NCBI GenBank assembly: GCA_009827205.1
Contig: WUAK01000088.1
Coordinates: forward strand, 1 to 9,929
From: Phycisphaeraceae bacterium
GTDB lineage: Bacteria > Planctomycetota > Phycisphaerae > Phycisphaerales > UBA1924
DNA: 9,929 bases
Direction: 5' to 3'
Both the position numbers and the translations under genes were made by a program. Below the pieces are notes generated by a model. It was not told where the DNA came from. It made no database searches and worked only from the letters and a program-made list of their open reading frames with translations. Positions within the stretch are counted from its first letter, which is position 1. Each line of letters begins with the position of its first letter. Below are positions 6,440 through 9,929 of this stretch, piece by piece.

Positions 6440-7675
6440 ATGTCCGTATCACCCTCACTCGATCAGAGCAACAGATTTCAGCAAGATGTTCGGGATGCCG
6501 CGATCGAGCTGAGAGCTGCCTATGCAGGACTCCTGTCCGCACTTCCTGGATCTCCTCGGACCGCGATCGACGTGGAACGCACACTCTCGATCAGTAAAAA
6601 GGTCGCATGGCAGGTGTACCGAGCCGCGACCGCTCCAGACCCGATGGGCACCGTGACTCGTGCCCCGGGTCCCACAGCGCTTGAGCGCGTCCTGGTCGCC
6701 GCCAACCAGATCGGGATCGATGCCGAGATCACCCAGCGGGTCTTGCGTGCGTCGGATCAATTCCAGTCAACGATGGGTGACCACGCCGACGACCGACGCA
6801 CGTTCGACTTGATGGTCAGTTCCGCCACGGGTGACGGCCTCGAAACGAAAGAACTCGATCTCAAACGCAGCGCCTTCCGCACGAACCGCGAGATCATGGG
6901 CAAGTACGCCGGTGTGGACATCTCTACGCTCCTGCTCACGCCCGGTACACGTGATGATCGCGTCGACATGACATCCATTCGCGGGCTCGTTGATCTATAC
7001 AGGCTGCGCCCTGAGGCGTCACTCGAGATCTCACGACACAGGTTCGATCGCGACGACGGGAGCATCCACGAGCGACAAGCCTTTGATCAGGCAAGTTCGG
7101 AACTCGACATCCCGATCGCATTGCTTCAGGATTTCTGCAGCACGCCTTTGCCCCCGCTCAGGCAGGTCAACTCGCCGGATGGCTTCGTCCGCACACTCGT
7201 CGAGAGTGTCACACTCGGTCTCAAATCTGCGGTGACATGCATTCTCGCGGACAGGACACTCGACGCGGATCCACGCGACGACGATACCCCGAGTCTGCCG
7301 GGAGGCATCGGGCATATCCATGAAGTCGCCACGCCCGCCAATGTCCTCCTGCACGATGTCTTCGTGCACAAATCGCTTGCCTGGAACGTGATGCCGGAGA
7401 TGAGAGTGATCGCTCGCAGACGCGACGCGATCCGATGGCCCGGAGACGATCAGACTGTTCTGCTTCCTATTCAGGAAGAGGTCAAGCTGATCGGCCAGGG
7501 CATCCCAGCCGCCGCGAGCACAGATTGGCCCAATTACCCCATGCTTCTTGAGCAAGTCTGCTCGCGAATCGATTGCAACCCGGAGGATCTCCTTCTCTAC
7601 AGATGCAGGGCCACCTACCCCGTTCTCCACTCCGTCTTCTGGATGAGGTTCCGCTACCCGGGAAGCACGAGCTGA
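6440..7675 (+). CDS. Conserved-looking protein of unknown function with possible N-terminal helix-turn-helix
   Basis: The protein is 411 residues from ATG 6440, chosen over an upstream non-ATG start at 6413 because a TACCCT box sits six bases before it. I do not recognise the family with confidence. Residues 44-65, including LSISKKVAWQVYRAA, read like a helix-turn-helix with SISKKVAWQV as the recognition part. The rest is mostly helical and charged (FDRDDGSIHERQAFDQASSE at 202-221). It has no signal peptide, membrane span, Walker motif or obvious catalytic triad. A distinct C-terminal segment, about 365-407, has two cysteines (Cys374, Cys379) and aromatic residues (VFWMRFRYP). An intracellular DNA-binding regulator is a guess from the first segment only. 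It stands alone, convergent with the Hsp70 gene and 73 bases from its end. Codon use looks like that of its neighbours. Confidence 0.72.
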   Translation: MSVSPSLDQSNRFQQDVRDAAIELRAAYAGLLSALPGSPRTAIDVERTLSISKKVAWQVYRAATAPDPMGTVTRAPGPTALERVLVAANQIGIDAEITQRVLRASDQFQSTMGDHADDRRTFDLMVSSATGDGLETKELDLKRSAFRTNREIMGKYAGVDISTLLLTPGTRDDRVDMTSIRGLVDLYRLRPEASLEISRHRFDRDDGSIHERQAFDQASSELDIPIALLQDFCSTPLPPLRQVNSPDGFVRTLVESVTLGLKSAVTCILADRTLDADPRDDDTPSLPGGIGHIHEVATPANVLLHDVFVHKSLAWNVMPEMRVIARRRDAIRWPGDDQTVLLPIQEEVKLIGQGIPAAASTDWPNYPMLLEQVCSRIDCNPEDLLLYRCRATYPVLHSVFWMRFRYPGSTS

Positions 7676-7727
7676 CCATTGGGAAACTCGGTTGAAACGA
7701 ACTGGCCGAGTCAAAATGAAGAAGAGA

Positions 7728-7747
7728 TCACTGGCTGTGAGCAGTGA
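7728..7747 (-). terminator. Weak candidate terminator after the Hsp70 gene
   Basis: TCACTG (7728-7733) and CAGTGA (7742-7747) form a 6-bp stem with an 8-base loop, one base past the Hsp70 stop codon. On the minus strand it runs into TCTCTTCTTCATTTT, which is pyrimidine-rich but not a clean T-run. A second inverted repeat, ACTCGG (7686-7691) with CCGAGT (7706-7711), lies between the convergent genes. Confidence 0.3.
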
Positions 7748-7748
7748 G

Positions 7749-9536
7749 TTACGCGGCTCGCTGTTCGCCCATCTCGCCGTCAAGCTCGGATAACAGCTTA
7801 CGCAGCTTCGCTTCCTGCCCAGATTCAATCGCTTTGTTGATCCGCTTCGATATATCGGTCAAGCGGTTGACCTTTGTTCCGTCTAAGTATTCGGCGTTGT
7901 GTGTCATCCACTGATCCAGGTGAAGCACCACCCCTTCTGCGTGGGACTTCAGATCAGATACCTTCCGCCTGACTCGCGAGGCTTCCCTTCTGGCAGTTCC
8001 CTCAGAAACAAGGCGTTCCTTCTCTTTCTCGCCAAGCCCTGAACCGCCCTGGATGACAATCTTCTGGGATTTCTTGGTGTCAAGATCAGTTGCTGCGACG
8101 CTCAGGATGCCGTCTGCATCAATACAGAAGCTCACCTCAATCTTGGGCTCACCCCTCTTTGCCTTACGGATGTTTTTGAGTCTGAACAGGCCCAGAGTGC
8201 GGTTCGCGGTCGCGGCCTTCGAATCGCCCTCAAGCACATTGATAGGCACCGATGTCTGTTTGTCCTTTGGAGTTGTGAACACACGCTGCACCGTTGTGGG
8301 TATCGGCGTGTTCTTTGGGACGATGATCGAGTTCCCGCCGCCGGCACTCTCAACACCAAGTGTCTGAGAGGTCACATCCATCAGGTTGACATTCTTTGTT
8401 TGGCCGGCCAGGACCGCAGCAAGTATGCCCGCGCCGATCCCGACCACCTCATCAGGATTGACCGACTTGTTCAGTCTTTCAGTATCGAAAGCTTGGGACA
8501 CCATCCGCCTCACCGCTGGGATTCGTGTAGAACCCCCAACGAGGATGATCTCCATGTTGGGTCCCACCCCCACACTCGCGGTGTGCCGCAGCTCTTCGCA
8601 GCACTGGCGCAGGTTTTGTAGCAAATCTGCGCAAACACCTTCAAAGACATCTCTTTTCAGCGTGTACTGAAGGTGGATAGGCCCTCGGCCTGTAACCGCG
8701 ATATACGGCAGCATGATGTTGCATTCTTCGAGCGAAGACAAATCGACCTTCGCCTGCTGAGCAGCGTCCTTAAGTCTCTGCAGGGCCATCGGGTTCTCGC
8801 GGAGGTCGACCCGTTCTTTGCGGAAGAAGTCCTCTGCGACCACATCGATTATTCGCTGATCGAAGTCATCGCCCCCAAGATGTGTGTTCCCGTGGACCCC
8901 GAGCACCTCGAAGCGCCCGCCGTCGATCTCCATCGCTGACAGGTCAAGTGTGCCGCCCCCGAAGTCAACGATGACCGCTCGCGTGCTTGATGCCGATTTC
9001 TCAAAGCCGTAAGCGAGCGCAGCCGCTGTCGGTTCATTGATGATCCGGCGAGCATTGAGCCCTGCAATCGCAGCAGCCTCTTTCGTGGCTTGTCTCTGCG
9101 CATCATTGAAGTACGCCGGCACCGTGATCACAGCATCAGTGACAGGCGTGCCGAGCTCCAACTCTGCCATATGCTTGAGTTCCTCTAGGATCATCGCAGA
9201 GATCTCTTGAGGCGCATAAGACCGCTTTCCCACCCGGATGTTGACGAGCTCTTCAGGCTTCCCGGTAATCTGAAAGGGGACAATCCTTTCTTCGGACCGG
9301 ACTTCCGCATGACGTCGGCCCATGAATCGCTTGACCGAGTAGATTGTCCGTTCGGGAGAAGTAATCTGCTGGTTCTTGGCGGCATGGCCGACAAGATGCC
9401 CTTCATCATGGAACGAGACGATCGACGGGACCGTCAGCGTGCCCGCTGCACTTCGGATGGGGATGACGCTCCCATCAACAAACGCGGTAACCACTGAGTT
9501 GGTTGTTCCAAGATCGATACCGATCGATGCACCCAT
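7749..9536 (-). CDS. Hsp70/DnaK-family molecular chaperone
   Basis: The start is ATG 9536 (595 aa), because GAGGGGG lies just upstream and MGASIGIDLGTTNS is the usual Hsp70 opening; a TTG start at 9566 is unlikely. The ATPase domain (about 1-380) has phosphate loop 1 GIDLGTTNS (6-14), catalytic Lys69 in VKRFMG, RIINEPTAAALAYG (164-177), phosphate loop 2 DFGGGTLD (191-198) with Thr196, and the adenosine motif ILVGGSTRIP (331-340). The linker reads VNLMD (383-387) where E. coli DnaK has VLLLD. The substrate-binding domain follows (GVESAGGGNSIIVPKNTPIP, IEVSFCIDADGILSVAATD). The helical lid, about 505-595, is roughly 45 residues shorter than in E. coli DnaK and lacks the acidic EEV-type tail. 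It would be an ATP-driven cytoplasmic chaperone needing a J-protein and nucleotide exchange factor, neither of which is in view. These differences suggest a paralogue rather than the housekeeping DnaK. It lies 26 bases downstream of a membrane protein gene, probably in one operon. Confidence 0.93.
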   Translation of the reverse strand: MGASIGIDLGTTNSVVTAFVDGSVIPIRSAAGTLTVPSIVSFHDEGHLVGHAAKNQQITSPERTIYSVKRFMGRRHAEVRSEERIVPFQITGKPEELVNIRVGKRSYAPQEISAMILEELKHMAELELGTPVTDAVITVPAYFNDAQRQATKEAAAIAGLNARRIINEPTAAALAYGFEKSASSTRAVIVDFGGGTLDLSAMEIDGGRFEVLGVHGNTHLGGDDFDQRIIDVVAEDFFRKERVDLRENPMALQRLKDAAQQAKVDLSSLEECNIMLPYIAVTGRGPIHLQYTLKRDVFEGVCADLLQNLRQCCEELRHTASVGVGPNMEIILVGGSTRIPAVRRMVSQAFDTERLNKSVNPDEVVGIGAGILAAVLAGQTKNVNLMDVTSQTLGVESAGGGNSIIVPKNTPIPTTVQRVFTTPKDKQTSVPINVLEGDSKAATANRTLGLFRLKNIRKAKRGEPKIEVSFCIDADGILSVAATDLDTKKSQKIVIQGGSGLGEKEKERLVSEGTARREASRVRRKVSDLKSHAEGVVLHLDQWMTHNAEYLDGTKVNRLTDISKRINKAIESGQEAKLRKLLSELDGEMGEQRAA

Positions 9537-9562
9537 CGATGGGTCCCCCTCGTAATAGAAGC

Positions 9563-9929
9563 TCAATCGCGTGTGGCAGCTTCTGTCCGGTCGTCAATGA
9601 TTGAGGACCCAAACATCGGGCCCGCGCTTGTCCAGTTGGGAACGGTATCGAACTGAACATAGACAGTTCTCTCGATCCCACCAGTCTCAATTCGGTAGGG
9701 CTGTTTCGAGCCCGGGATGAACTCAAGCAGTCCGAAGTCCGGATGCACACTTGCTGTTGCAAGTTCTTGTGTGCCTAAGTTCTGAGTGGCGCTCGCTCGA
9801 ACCACCGAAGCGGCATCTTGAGTCGAGATCAAGACCATGTAATAGAACACGGAGACAATCAGTGCTTGAAAGGCGGTACATGCAAAGCCCGCCCACATCG
9901 CAAACTTAGCTTTGCCAGCACCAAGAACT
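9563..9929 (-). CDS. Single-pass membrane protein of unknown function, probably cut by the window edge
   Basis: The frame is open to the right edge, with about ten codons (VLGAGKAKFA) before the first ATG at 9898. The residues before that ATG are coding-like and basic, and no ribosome binding site precedes it, so the gene probably starts outside the window; a start at 9898 giving 111 aa is the alternative. A hydrophobic segment of about 24 residues (FQALIVSVFYYMVLIS at its core) follows the basic patch, so the C-terminal ~85 residues probably lie outside the cytoplasm. That part has a beta-rich look (PYRIETGGIERTVYVQFDTV) but no domain I recognise. It ends 26 bases before the Hsp70 start on the same strand, which suggests co-transcription and perhaps a functional link. 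The role is unknown. Confidence 0.65.
   Translation of the reverse strand, partial: VLGAGKAKFAMWAGFACTAFQALIVSVFYYMVLISTQDAASVVRASATQNLGTQELATASVHPDFGLLEFIPGSKQPYRIETGGIERTVYVQFDTVPNWTSAGPMFGSSIIDDRTEAATRD

Noticed and set aside
7031..7828. Minus-strand open frame of 265 codons
   Set aside because: It overlaps both the 411-aa gene and the end of the Hsp70 gene in antisense, with no recognisable domain or ribosome site.

Overview
The window most likely comes from a planctomycete of the Phycisphaerae type. The main clue is the C-terminal tail of the protein at 4567-6165, a tandem EF-hand-like unit built on DVNGDGQVTPTDFSAWINAY, which I associate with secreted Phycisphaerae proteins. Other clues are the moderately high GC, sparse Shine-Dalgarno use with probable leaderless starts, and several large secreted proteins. 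This assignment is inference; there is no rRNA or other phylogenetic marker here.

Layout, left to right. (1) 3-998 (+) is the 3' part of a secreted SGNH/CE6-type carbohydrate esterase with a dockerin-like tail. A decayed copy of an esterase C-terminus follows at 1034-1096. (2) 1126-1491 (+) is a small cysteine-rich protein made of two zinc-ribbon modules, the first of which has lost two ligands. (3) 1578-1660 (+) is tRNA-Tyr(GUA) with a recognisable promoter. (4) 1751-2283 (-) is a broken DUF421/YetF-like membrane protein gene carrying one in-frame stop and one frameshift. (5) 2563-4392 (+) is a secreted subtilisin-like protease with an Ig/PKD-like and a fibronectin III domain. It ends at a strong terminator facing the terminator of (6), 4567-6165 (-), a secreted FG-GAP/VCBS beta-propeller protein with the tandem Ca-binding tail. 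(7) 6440-7675 (+) is a 411-aa protein of unknown function with a possible helix-turn-helix. (8) 7749-9536 (-) is an Hsp70/DnaK-family chaperone, preceded on the same strand by (9), 9563-9929 (-), a single-pass membrane protein cut by the window edge.

The esterase, protease and propeller protein look like independent secreted functions for polymer degradation or cell-surface work. The Hsp70 and the upstream membrane protein are probably co-transcribed. I see no defence system, CRISPR array, transposase, integrase or biosynthetic cluster, and I would not claim a new multi-gene system. The most interesting points are the paired zinc-ribbon protein with a half-lost site, the doubly broken DUF421 gene, the esterase remnant, the shared TACNNT elements six bases before start codons, and the non-canonical linker and short lid of the Hsp70.
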